From Polyangiaceae bacterium (GTDB taxonomy: Bacteria > Myxococcota_A > Polyangia > Polyangiales > Polyangiaceae), in NCBI GenBank assembly GCA_025937835.1, contig JAICQO010000014.1, forward strand, positions 1-64,000: DNA of 64,000 nucleotides. Direction: 5' to 3'. Both the position numbers and the translations under genes were made by a program. The notes under the pieces are model-generated. The model did no database searches. It was not told the DNA's origin and saw nothing but the letters and a program-made list of their open reading frames with translations. Shown here in pieces: positions 36,520 to 44,107 of the stretch; position 1 is the stretch's first letter; each line of letters starts with the position of its first letter.

Positions 36520-37686
36520 TCAGCCGACGCGGCGCAACGAGTCCACGACCTTGAGCTTCGACGCCCGGTAAGCCGGGATCGCCGAGGCGAGCAGGCTGGC
36601 GCCGAGCGCGAGCCCCATCGACAGCGCGGCCAGCGACGGCTGCACGCGGAAATACGGGAACATGGCGCCCATGTTCTCCTCCAGGAAGCGCCCGAGGCCG
36701 TTCTGGACCAGCGGGTACGCGAGCCCGACGCCGAGCAAGCCGCCGAGCAGGCCGATCACCATCGACTCGCCGATCACGAAGATCACGATGTGGCGGGGGA
36801 CGAAGCCGATCGCGCGGAGCACGCCATACTCACCGGTGCGGTCGCGGACACCCATGGCGATCGTGTTGCCGAGGATCAGCATCATGATCAGCAGGATGAC
36901 CACCGAGACCACGTCGATGGCCCGCAAGATCGCCGACAGCATGCCGAGGAACGAGGCCTGCATGGCCCGCTCGCTCATGCTCAGCGTCTGAATGTCACGC
37001 TCCGAGAACTTCTGATCGATGGTGCGGCAGATGGCCGCTGACTGACCGGGATCGGCGACGCGCGCCACGATCCAACCCACCTGATCCTTGCGCTGGGCGG
37101 GCAAGGAGTCGTTCAGGTACTTCCAGTGGAACCAGAGCGTGGAGCGATCGACCGAGGCGCGCTTCGACGTGTAAATGCCGGCGATGTGGAACTCCCAATC
37201 GCCCGGGTAGATGGTGCCGCGCAGCGTGACCTTGTCGCCGATCTTCCAGCCCTTTTTCTTGGCCAGCGCGTCGCCGACGAGGGCGCCGCGGCGGTCCTGC
37301 TTCCAGGCCTCGATCTGCTCGGGCGGAGCTTCTATCTCGCGGTACACGTCCAGCAAGTCGTTCGGTTCGACGGCGATGGTCGCGAAGAAGTCGCTCTCGT
37401 CTTTCGGGTCTTTGGCGCCGAACCAGTTGGCGTAGCTGATGCCCGTGACGCCCGGCGTGCTGCGGATCTCCTCCGCGTAGCGGAGCGGCAGCGTCATGAT
37501 GAAGGTGATCTTGTGCCGGATGCCGATCCGGTCGCTGGCGCTCTGTTCTTGGGCGGCCGTCCAGGACCAGTTCATGGTCCGGAGCGCGATGAACATGATC
37601 AGCGCGGCTGCCACGCCGAGCGCTGTGAGCAACGTGCGCAGCCGGTTGCGCGCGACGTTCTTGATGGCGATGGTTGCGAGCCTCAC
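36520..37686 (-). CDS. MacB/FtsX-type ABC transporter permease (first permease)
   Basis: A 388-residue permease of the same family as its neighbour: N-terminal span (about 17-40, LLTALGVAAALIMFIALRT), periplasmic domain (45-265, containing ISYANWFGAKDPKDESDF), then three spans with MGVRDRTGEYGVLRAIGFVP and GESMVIGLLGGLLGVGLAYPL, ending IPAYRASKLKVVDSLRRVG. Sequence is clearly distinct from the second permease, supporting a heterodimer rather than a recent duplication. It lies 7 bases after the ATPase gene and 13 bases before the second permease. Confidence 0.9.
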   Translation of the reverse strand: MRLATIAIKNVARNRLRTLLTALGVAAALIMFIALRTMNWSWTAAQEQSASDRIGIRHKITFIMTLPLRYAEEIRSTPGVTGISYANWFGAKDPKDESDFFATIAVEPNDLLDVYREIEAPPEQIEAWKQDRRGALVGDALAKKKGWKIGDKVTLRGTIYPGDWEFHIAGIYTSKRASVDRSTLWFHWKYLNDSLPAQRKDQVGWIVARVADPGQSAAICRTIDQKFSERDIQTLSMSERAMQASFLGMLSAILRAIDVVSVVILLIMMLILGNTIAMGVRDRTGEYGVLRAIGFVPRHIVIFVIGESMVIGLLGGLLGVGLAYPLVQNGLGRFLEENMGAMFPYFRVQPSLAALSMGLALGASLLASAIPAYRASKLKVVDSLRRVG

Positions 37687-37693
37687 GCTGCCC

Positions 37694-38386
37694 TCACACC
37701 AGGTTGCCCTTGTCGAGGCGGCGGACGATCGAGGCGCGTTCGGCGGCGGCCGGATCGTGGGTCACCATCACGATCGTCTTCTTGAACTCCTTGTTCAGCC
37801 GCTCGAGCAAGTTGAGGATGTCGTTGGCGCTGTCGCGATCGAGGTCACCGGTGGGCTCGTCGGCCACGATGATCTTCGGGTCCGTGACGATCGCGCGCGC
37901 GATCGTGACGCGCTGCTCCTGACCGCCCGAGAGCTGGCGGGGCAGGTGGTCCATGCGGTCTTTCAGGCCGACCACCTCGAGCGCGATCTCGGCGCGCTTG
38001 CGGCGCTCGGCGGCCGGCAGCTTCGCGAGCAGCAGCGGGAGCTCGACGTTCTCGACGGCCTTCAACACCGGCAGCAAGTTGTAGGTCTGGAACACGAAGC
38101 CGATCGTCGAGGCGCGCCAGGCAGCGCGCTGCCCCTCGCTCATCTCGCCGAGGTTCGAGCCGGCCACGATCAGCTTGCCGCTGGTCGGGGCGTCGAGGCC
38201 GGCGATCAGGTTCAACAGGGTGGACTTGCCGGAGCCGCTCGGCCCCATCAGCGCCTCGAAGGCCCCCTCGGCGATGTCGAGGTCCAGGCTCTTCAGCACC
38301 TCGAGCGGCTCCTTGCCGCGGTAGAAGGTTTTACCCACGCCTTGCAGCCGGATCATCGATTCGGCGCCGTTCGTCGCTTCACTCAT
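37694..38386 (-). CDS. ABC transporter ATPase (MacB/LolD-like)
   Basis: A 230-residue ATP-hydrolysing subunit. Walker A is GPSGSGKST, the Q-loop is IGFVFQTYNLLPVLKAVENV, the signature is QLSGGQEQRVTIARAI, Walker B is KIIVADEPTGDLD, and the H-loop is VTHD. The NLLP and EPTGDLD features place it in the LolD/MacB group. All catalytic residues are present, in contrast to the MlaF-like ATPase. ATG 38386 was chosen over a longer frame because it has GCGAGGA upstream. It follows the membrane-fusion protein gene by 87 bases. Confidence 0.95.
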   Translation of the reverse strand: MSEATNGAESMIRLQGVGKTFYRGKEPLEVLKSLDLDIAEGAFEALMGPSGSGKSTLLNLIAGLDAPTSGKLIVAGSNLGEMSEGQRAAWRASTIGFVFQTYNLLPVLKAVENVELPLLLAKLPAAERRKRAEIALEVVGLKDRMDHLPRQLSGGQEQRVTIARAIVTDPKIIVADEPTGDLDRDSANDILNLLERLNKEFKKTIVMVTHDPAAAERASIVRRLDKGNLV

Positions 38387-38473
38387 GCCGTCCTCGCTCG
38401 TTTTCCAGAGTCCAGTGGGCCCAGTCATAGTGCCGAGGCTCGAAAATCGCGAGCCTCGCTAGGACACGATTCG

Positions 38474-39718
38474 TCAGTTCGCGGAGCGTTCTTTGACGGC
38501 CTGGCCGTCCTCGAGCGTCTCCGGCGGATCCTTGACCAGGCGCGTACCCGCGTTCGGGCCCTTGACCAGCTCGAAGCCGCTGCCGAAGGCGGGGCCGAGC
38601 ACGACCGGCGTGACCCGCACCTTGTTGTCGTCGACCACGTAAACGATCTTGGTGCCGCCCCGGGTCGCGAGCGCCGAGCCCGGCACGATCAGCTTCGGAG
38701 GCGCCTGGATCGCCTTTTCGTCGACCTCGCTGCTGAGAAAGCTCACGCGCGCGGACATCTCCGGCAGCGCGCCCTCCTTTTCGTCCACGAAGGCCACCTT
38801 GACCATCACCGTGGCCTTGGCGCGGTCGATCTTCGGCGTGATCTCGAAGGCCTTGCCGCGGTATCGCTTGTTCGGATACGCGTCGAGCACGATCTCGCAG
38901 GGGCTGCCGAGCTTCACCAGGTTCAGGCGCTGTTCGGGCACGTCGGTTTCGACCATCAGCGTGTCGAGATCGGCGATCTCCACTCCGCCCATGTCCACGG
39001 ACACGCCGGCAGGCTGGGGGCCGACGTACTCACCCACCTCCGGCGGCTTGTTCAGCACCTTGCCCGAGATCGGCGCGCGGATCGTGTAGTTGTCGAGCCC
39101 GACGCGCAGCGCATTGACGAGCGCGCCAGCCGCGCGCGTGTCGGCTTCGGCCGCGCGGGCCTGCTCTCCCAGCGCCTTGGCGCGCATCAAAAGATCGTCG
39201 GCGTTCGACTGCGGCGCGACGCCCTGTTCGGCGAGGGTCCTGGCGCGGTTCGCCTGCTGCTCGATCTCGAGCTGCTGGGCGCGCGCCGCGACGGCCCGCG
39301 CGCGCGCGGCCGCGACCTGGCTCTGGGCGCTGGCCACGTTCGCCTGGTGATCCGAAGGATCGATCTCGATCAGGACGTCGCCGGCCTTGACGTCGCTGCC
39401 CTGGCGCACGTGGACCTTCGCGACACGCCCGCCGATCTTGGCGGCGATCTTGGAGAGCGTCTGAGGGACCAGGTAGCCCGTGGAGGTGAGCTCGATCGCC
39501 GCCTGTGCGGGCGAGACCAGCGCCACCTCGGTGAGCTCCACCTCGGTCTTGAACACCTTGGCCTCGAGGATCGGCAGGCCATACACGTAGGCCGCGCCAG
39601 CGCCGCCGAGCAGAAGCGCGGCGATCAGCAGGTTCTTCCACAAGCTGGAGCCAGGCGGACGCCCGACGCTGCGGTCGATCTTGAGCGCCGCGAGGTTGTT
39701 GGAGAGTTGATCCGCCAT
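38474..39718 (-). CDS. Membrane fusion protein (HlyD/MacA family)
   Basis: A 414-residue periplasmic adaptor with one N-terminal anchor (about residues 29-50, LLIAALLLGGAGAAYVYGL). It has a split lipoyl/barrel-sandwich domain (GGRVAKVHVRQGSDVKAGDV and IRAPISGKVL), a long alpha-helical hairpin between the halves (SAQSQVAAARARAVAARAQQ onward), a beta-barrel and a membrane-proximal domain with SALATRGGTKIVYVV. It connects the inner-membrane ABC complex with an outer-membrane channel. No TolC-like gene is in the window. It heads the operon. Substrate could be a peptide, lipid or antibiotic; sequence does not tell. Confidence 0.93.
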   Translation of the reverse strand: MADQLSNNLAALKIDRSVGRPPGSSLWKNLLIAALLLGGAGAAYVYGLPILEAKVFKTEVELTEVALVSPAQAAIELTSTGYLVPQTLSKIAAKIGGRVAKVHVRQGSDVKAGDVLIEIDPSDHQANVASAQSQVAAARARAVAARAQQLEIEQQANRARTLAEQGVAPQSNADDLLMRAKALGEQARAAEADTRAAGALVNALRVGLDNYTIRAPISGKVLNKPPEVGEYVGPQPAGVSVDMGGVEIADLDTLMVETDVPEQRLNLVKLGSPCEIVLDAYPNKRYRGKAFEITPKIDRAKATVMVKVAFVDEKEGALPEMSARVSFLSSEVDEKAIQAPPKLIVPGSALATRGGTKIVYVVDDNKVRVTPVVLGPAFGSGFELVKGPNAGTRLVKDPPETLEDGQAVKERSAN

Positions 39719-39844
39719 GCCGCCGTCCGCGCCGTGGCGCGAATCGCTAGCACGCCCGCCGGCAGCTGTCTTCCGCGTCTCACCCCCCGTACGTTGCGCT
39801 CGCGCCAAAATCCGGCGCTCTGGCTAGCCGATTTTTTCGCCGAC

Positions 39845-39863
39845 AGCTGATAGCGAAAGCTGA
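39845..39863. repeat. Degenerate copy of the GCTGATAGC intergenic repeat
   Basis: agctgatagc-gaa-agctgat repeats the gctgatag word that makes up the palindromic element at 10695-10814. It lies between the divergent MFP and GH63-like genes. It is shorter and lacks a full palindromic partner, so it may be a decayed copy. Confidence 0.45.
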
Positions 39864-39889
39864 TGGCCCGCCCGGATGGCGCCCATGGT

Positions 39890-41464
39890 ATGTCCGTCCC
39901 TTCCGAGCGCTGCACCATGCGCAATCCGCTCGAGCTGCGAAACAAGCCGGGTGCCCGGCCGTACGTCGCCACGTACGTCGAGAACCCGTACGCGGAAGAG
40001 AATCCGTTTCGCGTGCAGAGCCGGGGGTCTCCGAGCGAGTGGCCGCGCTTCGAGCGAGCGATCGCCGAAACCTTGCCGATGCCGGTGTATCCGTCGCGAC
40101 CCGAAGTCGTGGCCTGCTACCGCCGCTGTTGGGAGATCGCGTTCGCGAACTTCCGGCGCGCGACGGACGAGAACGGGTTCGTCTCCGACTACTCGTCGAC
40201 GATGTTCGAGCAGTCCCTGTACCAGTGGGATTCCGTGTTCATCACGCTGTTCGGGCGCTACGGCGATCGCGCCTGGAAGTTCCAGCGCACCCTCGACAAC
40301 TTCTACGCGAAGCAACACCCCGACGGCGGGATCTGCCGGCAGTTCCTCGAGGACGACGGCAGCGAGTGCTTCGCGCGCTTCGATCCGGCGGGTAGCGGGC
40401 CCAACGTGCTCGGCTTCAGCGAGTGGGAGTACTACCGCTTCTTTCAGGACAAGGAGCGGCTCTCGCGCGTGTTTCCGGCGCTGGTTGCCTACGGCCAGTG
40501 GTACCGGCGCTACCGCACCTGGCCGAACGGCAGCTACTGGGGCACGGGTTGGGCAAGCGGCATGATCAACCAGCCGCGCACGCCCGAGGGCTCGCACCTC
40601 TGGTACGACCACGCGCATCGCACCTGGGTCGATACCAACCTGCAACAAGTGCTCGCCAACCGGGTGCTGCTCGAGATGGCGGACGTGCTCGGGCGCCGCG
40701 AGGAGATCCGCGATTTCGAAGAAGAGAACGCGCTGCTCGTGCCCTGGATCAACGAGCACCTGTGGGACGAGTCGACCGGCTTTTATCACGACCTCGAGCG
40801 CAGCCAATCGCGCGTCGTAACGGTGAAGACGATCGGCGCTTACTGGGCCCTGCTCGCGGATGCGGTGCCGCCCGAGCGCCTCGAGCGCTTCGTCGATCAT
40901 CTGCGGCGAGAAGACGAATTCAAGCGCGTGCACCGCGTGCCGAGCTTGTCGGCCGACACCGAGGGCTACGATCCCGACGGCGGCCTCTGGCTCGGCGGCG
41001 TCTGGGCCCCCACGAACTACATGGTGCTGCGCGGCCTGAGCCGTCACGGCTACCACGACCTCGCCTACGAGATCGCGCACAACCACTACTTCAACGTCGT
41101 GGAGAGCTTCGCGAAGACCGGCAGCGTGTGGGAGCATCTGGCACCCGACGCCAGAGCCGAGGGGCGCGGGCGAAAGGACTTCGTGGGCTGGACGGGGATC
41201 ACGCCGATCGCCGTGCTGTTCGAGTACATCCTGGGACTCGAGCCCGAGCCCGCCCGGCAGCGCCTGGTCTGGAACCTGCGCACGGTCGACGAGATCGGCG
41301 TGCAGCGCTATCCGTTCGGGAGCGCGGGCTCGCTGGACCTGCTCGTCAAGGCGCGCACGGATCCAGAGCAGGAGCCTGAAATCGTGGCGCGCACCAACCA
41401 GCCGCTCGAGCTTGCGCTAATCTGGGCGGGCGGTCGGCGCACGGAGCAGCTGATACCAAAATGA
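39890..41464 (+). CDS. GH63/GH37-like (trehalase/glucosidase family) protein
   Basis: A protein of about 524 residues with an (alpha/alpha)6-barrel glycosidase pattern and no signal peptide, hence cytosolic. Family-like segments are EQSLYQWDSVFITLFGRYGD, WKFQRTLDNFYAKQHPDGGI, LWLGGVWAPTNYMVLRGL, SVWEHLAPDA and DFVGWTGITPIAVLFEY. Related enzymes hydrolyse trehalose, glucosylglycerate or oligosaccharide glucose caps. At the position where I recall a catalytic Asp in SG-M/W-D-N-S-P-R, this protein has SGMINQPR, so activity or mechanism may differ. Start choice is uncertain: ATG 39890 is used, and ATG 39917 (MRNPLELRNKPG) is equally plausible. Its stop overlaps the next gene (ATGA). Confidence 0.75.
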   Translation: MSVPSERCTMRNPLELRNKPGARPYVATYVENPYAEENPFRVQSRGSPSEWPRFERAIAETLPMPVYPSRPEVVACYRRCWEIAFANFRRATDENGFVSDYSSTMFEQSLYQWDSVFITLFGRYGDRAWKFQRTLDNFYAKQHPDGGICRQFLEDDGSECFARFDPAGSGPNVLGFSEWEYYRFFQDKERLSRVFPALVAYGQWYRRYRTWPNGSYWGTGWASGMINQPRTPEGSHLWYDHAHRTWVDTNLQQVLANRVLLEMADVLGRREEIRDFEEENALLVPWINEHLWDESTGFYHDLERSQSRVVTVKTIGAYWALLADAVPPERLERFVDHLRREDEFKRVHRVPSLSADTEGYDPDGGLWLGGVWAPTNYMVLRGLSRHGYHDLAYEIAHNHYFNVVESFAKTGSVWEHLAPDARAEGRGRKDFVGWTGITPIAVLFEYILGLEPEPARQRLVWNLRTVDEIGVQRYPFGSAGSLDLLVKARTDPEQEPEIVARTNQPLELALIWAGGRRTEQLIPK

Positions 41465-42324
41465 CCGGCACGGTGTGGATCGACGGGGAGCGCTTCTCGG
41501 CGGAGTCGGCGCAGGTCAGCGTCTTCGATCGCGGCTTTCTCTACGGCGACTCGGTGTTCGAGACGCTGCGCACCTACGGCAAGCGGCCGTTCGCGCTCGA
41601 CGAACACCTGTCGCGGCTCGAGCGCAGCGCCGAACGCGTGCTGATCCGCATGCCGCTCGATCGCGACGGGTTCCGCCGCGAAGTGAACGAAGCGCTCGGC
41701 GCGGTCGATTACGACGAGAGCCTGGTGCGGATCATGCTGACTCGAGGTCGCGGCGAAAGCCTGGGGCTCGATCCAGGGCTTTCGAACACGCCGTTGCGCG
41801 TGATGCTGGTGATGCCGCTGGTGGCGCCGGCAGCTCACAAGTACGCCGAGGGTATCGGCGTGATCACTTACCGGGCGCCGCGGCTCGCCGACGGTACGGC
41901 TGCAGCGGGCGCGAAGGTCGCAAACTATTTGGCCGCAGTGCTCGCAATCGACGCCGCGCGTAAGGCCTCCGCCGAGGAGGCGCTGTTCGTGGATGCCGAG
42001 CAGCGCGTGCTCGAGGGCTCGACCTCGAACGTGTTCGCCGTGCGCGGCGGTCGACTCGTCACTCCGCCGGAGGAACTCGGTATTCTGCCTGGAATTACCC
42101 GGGCCCACGTGCTGTCGCTGGCTGCAGGGCGCGGGCTTCTCACCGAGCTCCGCTCGCTTTCGGTGGACGAGCTGTTCGAAGCCGAGGAACTGTTCATTTC
42201 CTCTTCGATCCGCGAGCTATTGCCGGTGGTTTCGGTCGATGGCCGCCGCATCGGGGACGGCCGTCCCGGGAAAACCACGCTTGCTCTGTTGTCGGATTTC
42301 AGAGTGGCCGCTAGAGCCGTTTGA
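41461..42324 (+). CDS. Class IV aminotransferase (IlvE/PabC/D-amino-acid transaminase fold)
   Basis: A 287-residue PLP enzyme. It shows the fold-type IV pattern: VSVFDRGFLYGDSVFETLRT near the N-terminus, EHLSRLERSAERV, the lysine segment AGAKVANYLAAVLAIDAARK with the PLP Schiff-base lysine, EGSTSNVFAV and GILPGITRAHVL. These separate class IV enzymes only weakly, so branched-chain aminotransferase, aminodeoxychorismate lyase and D-alanine aminotransferase are all possible. The ATG overlaps the upstream GH63-like stop (ATGA), indicating translational coupling. No ilv or pab genes are nearby. Confidence 0.88.
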   Translation: MTGTVWIDGERFSAESAQVSVFDRGFLYGDSVFETLRTYGKRPFALDEHLSRLERSAERVLIRMPLDRDGFRREVNEALGAVDYDESLVRIMLTRGRGESLGLDPGLSNTPLRVMLVMPLVAPAAHKYAEGIGVITYRAPRLADGTAAAGAKVANYLAAVLAIDAARKASAEEALFVDAEQRVLEGSTSNVFAVRGGRLVTPPEELGILPGITRAHVLSLAAGRGLLTELRSLSVDELFEAEELFISSSIRELLPVVSVDGRRIGDGRPGKTTLALLSDFRVAARAV

Positions 42325-42417
42325 AGCGGCGGAAATGCTTGTTGTCGCGATCGCGCGGCTGAGATAAGCCACGGCTGCGGAGTCGAGCGAGGCGGCTCGA
42401 CAAGGAGTGGAATCGGC

Positions 42418-44049
42418 ATGGCTTACTCATCGGCTTTTGGGCAGCGCATCGCTGCGATGTTGGTCTTGGTTGCTCCGCTCGGGCTCGTGAACTGCGGCGA
42501 TGACGACGGAGACTCGACTCCGCCGCCCGCGACCGGCGGCGTGACGGGTTCGGGCGGCGCCGGCACTGGCGGCACCGCGACGGGCGGCAAGGCCACGGCG
42601 GGCCAGCCGGGTACGGGTGGCAAGAGCACGGGGGGCGCTTCGTCCGGAGGCAACGCCGGCATGGCCGGTAGCCCGACGGGCGGCAAGGCCGGCGGCGAAG
42701 GCGGCGGCGGCGGTGAAGCGGGCGGCTCCGAAGACATTGGCGGCGCGGGCGGCAGCGGCGGTAGCGGCGGCAGCGGCGGTAGCGGCGGCAGCGAAGATGC
42801 GGATGCGGGCGGCGGCGGTGAAGCCCCGGTCGAGGACGATGTCTTGAACTCGATCCTGATCGGCACGTTCGCGGCGCTGCCCGACTACGAAGAGCTCGAC
42901 ATCACCGGCCAAGCGCTGCTGGTGCGCACCGAAGACCAGACGCGGGTCTCCGTTCAGGTGGTCGGGCTCGACGCCGAGACCGAGTACCCGGTTCACGTGC
43001 ACAACCTGCCTTGTGAGTTCTTGGCGGGCAGCCACTACAAGATCGACACCACCAACGCCGACACCGAGGAAGAGAACGAGGTGTGGCCGATGTTCGAGAC
43101 CGACGAAGACGGCGTCGGTTTCGCCGAAGTGGTCGTCGATCACTTGCTGCGTGGCGATGCGATGTCGGTGGTCGTTCACGAGCCGACCGACTCCGGAACC
43201 CCGCCGAAGATGGCCTGCGCCGATCTCGCGATCGCCGAGGCCGCAGAGTTGTCCGCGACGGGCACGTTCGACAGCTTCGCCGCGGCGACCGATCAGGACG
43301 AGGCGATCGAGGGCACGATCGAGGTCGAACGCGACGCCTCGGGCACGCTGGTAAGCTACGAGATCAGCGGCCTCGACGCAGAAGAAGAGTACATGGCCCA
43401 CGTCCACGCCTTGCCCTGCGACGAGGCGGACGCTGGCGGTCACTACAAGCTCGACCCGAGCGAGGCTTCCACGGTGGAAGAGAACGAGCTGTGGCTCGAG
43501 CTCGGCTCCACCGCCGACGGCGAGTCGAGCGACAGCATCGAATCCGACCACAAAGCCCGGCTCGACGCGCAGTCCGTGGTCCTCCACCGCGTGGTCGACG
43601 ACGACACGAGCCTCAAGGTGGCGTGCGCGCCGATCACCATCGAGAACTACCCCGACGTCCAGGTTCAGGGCGCGAGCATCTCGTTCGACGCTGCCGCAGA
43701 CCGCGGGCTCACGGACATTCAGGCGCTCGGCTCGCTGCAGCGCTCGCTCACGGGTGAGACTCGAGTGCGCGTCAGCGCCGCGGGGCTGGACCCGAACGTG
43801 GAATACATGGTGCACGTGCACGCGCTGCCGTGCTCCACGAACGACGGCGGCGGTCACTACAAGATCGACCGCGAGGAGGCCGACACCGTGGAAGAGAACG
43901 AGCTCTGGCTATCGCTCGAGACCGACGCGGAGGGGATCGGCACCGTCGTCGAGACCTTCGAGCACACGGCCCGCGCCGATGCCCGCTCGATCGTGATCCA
44001 CGACCCCGAGGACAGCGCGAAGCTCGCCTGCATCGATCTCGCTCCCTGA
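42418..44049 (+). CDS. Lipoprotein with three copper-only SOD-like repeats
   Basis: A 543-residue lipoprotein: signal with lipobox LVNC (C26), Gly-rich linker (38-135), then three tandem domains of about 135 residues. Each follows the Cu/Zn superoxide dismutase order. An HVH pair (H193/195, H328/330, H467/469) precedes a Cys (C199, C334, C472). Then come GxHYK (H206, H342, H480), a DH/EH His (H242, H378, H516), SVVVH-type His (H254, H390, H528) and a final AC (C267, C403, C538). These would be the four copper ligands and the disulfide. The His-rich zinc loop is replaced by an acidic EENE segment. The guiding Arg before the last Cys is Lys each time. SOD activity is inferred, not shown. Confidence 0.78.
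   Translation: MAYSSAFGQRIAAMLVLVAPLGLVNCGDDDGDSTPPPATGGVTGSGGAGTGGTATGGKATAGQPGTGGKSTGGASSGGNAGMAGSPTGGKAGGEGGGGGEAGGSEDIGGAGGSGGSGGSGGSGGSEDADAGGGGEAPVEDDVLNSILIGTFAALPDYEELDITGQALLVRTEDQTRVSVQVVGLDAETEYPVHVHNLPCEFLAGSHYKIDTTNADTEEENEVWPMFETDEDGVGFAEVVVDHLLRGDAMSVVVHEPTDSGTPPKMACADLAIAEAAELSATGTFDSFAAATDQDEAIEGTIEVERDASGTLVSYEISGLDAEEEYMAHVHALPCDEADAGGHYKLDPSEASTVEENELWLELGSTADGESSDSIESDHKARLDAQSVVLHRVVDDDTSLKVACAPITIENYPDVQVQGASISFDAAADRGLTDIQALGSLQRSLTGETRVRVSAAGLDPNVEYMVHVHALPCSTNDGGGHYKIDREEADTVEENELWLSLETDAEGIGTVVETFEHTARADARSIVIHDPEDSAKLACIDLAP
42748..42792 (+). repeat. 18-bp tandem repeat encoding the Gly-Ser linker
   Basis: The word ggcagcggcggtagcggc is iterated about two and a half times inside the linker of the SOD-repeat lipoprotein (GGSGGSGGSGG). 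Because the unit is a multiple of three, slippage would change linker length without a frameshift. Confidence 0.7.
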
Positions 44050-44107
44050 CGCGAGGCGGGTTCTGCGGCGCCGGTGGAGAGCTACCGGCGCCGCGTTGCG
44101 CTCGGGG

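Noticed and set aside
42540-42820. Tandem GGC-rich repeats that might suggest a CRISPR or VNTR locus
   Set aside because: They encode Gly-rich linkers in lipoproteins and have no spacers or conserved repeat of CRISPR length.
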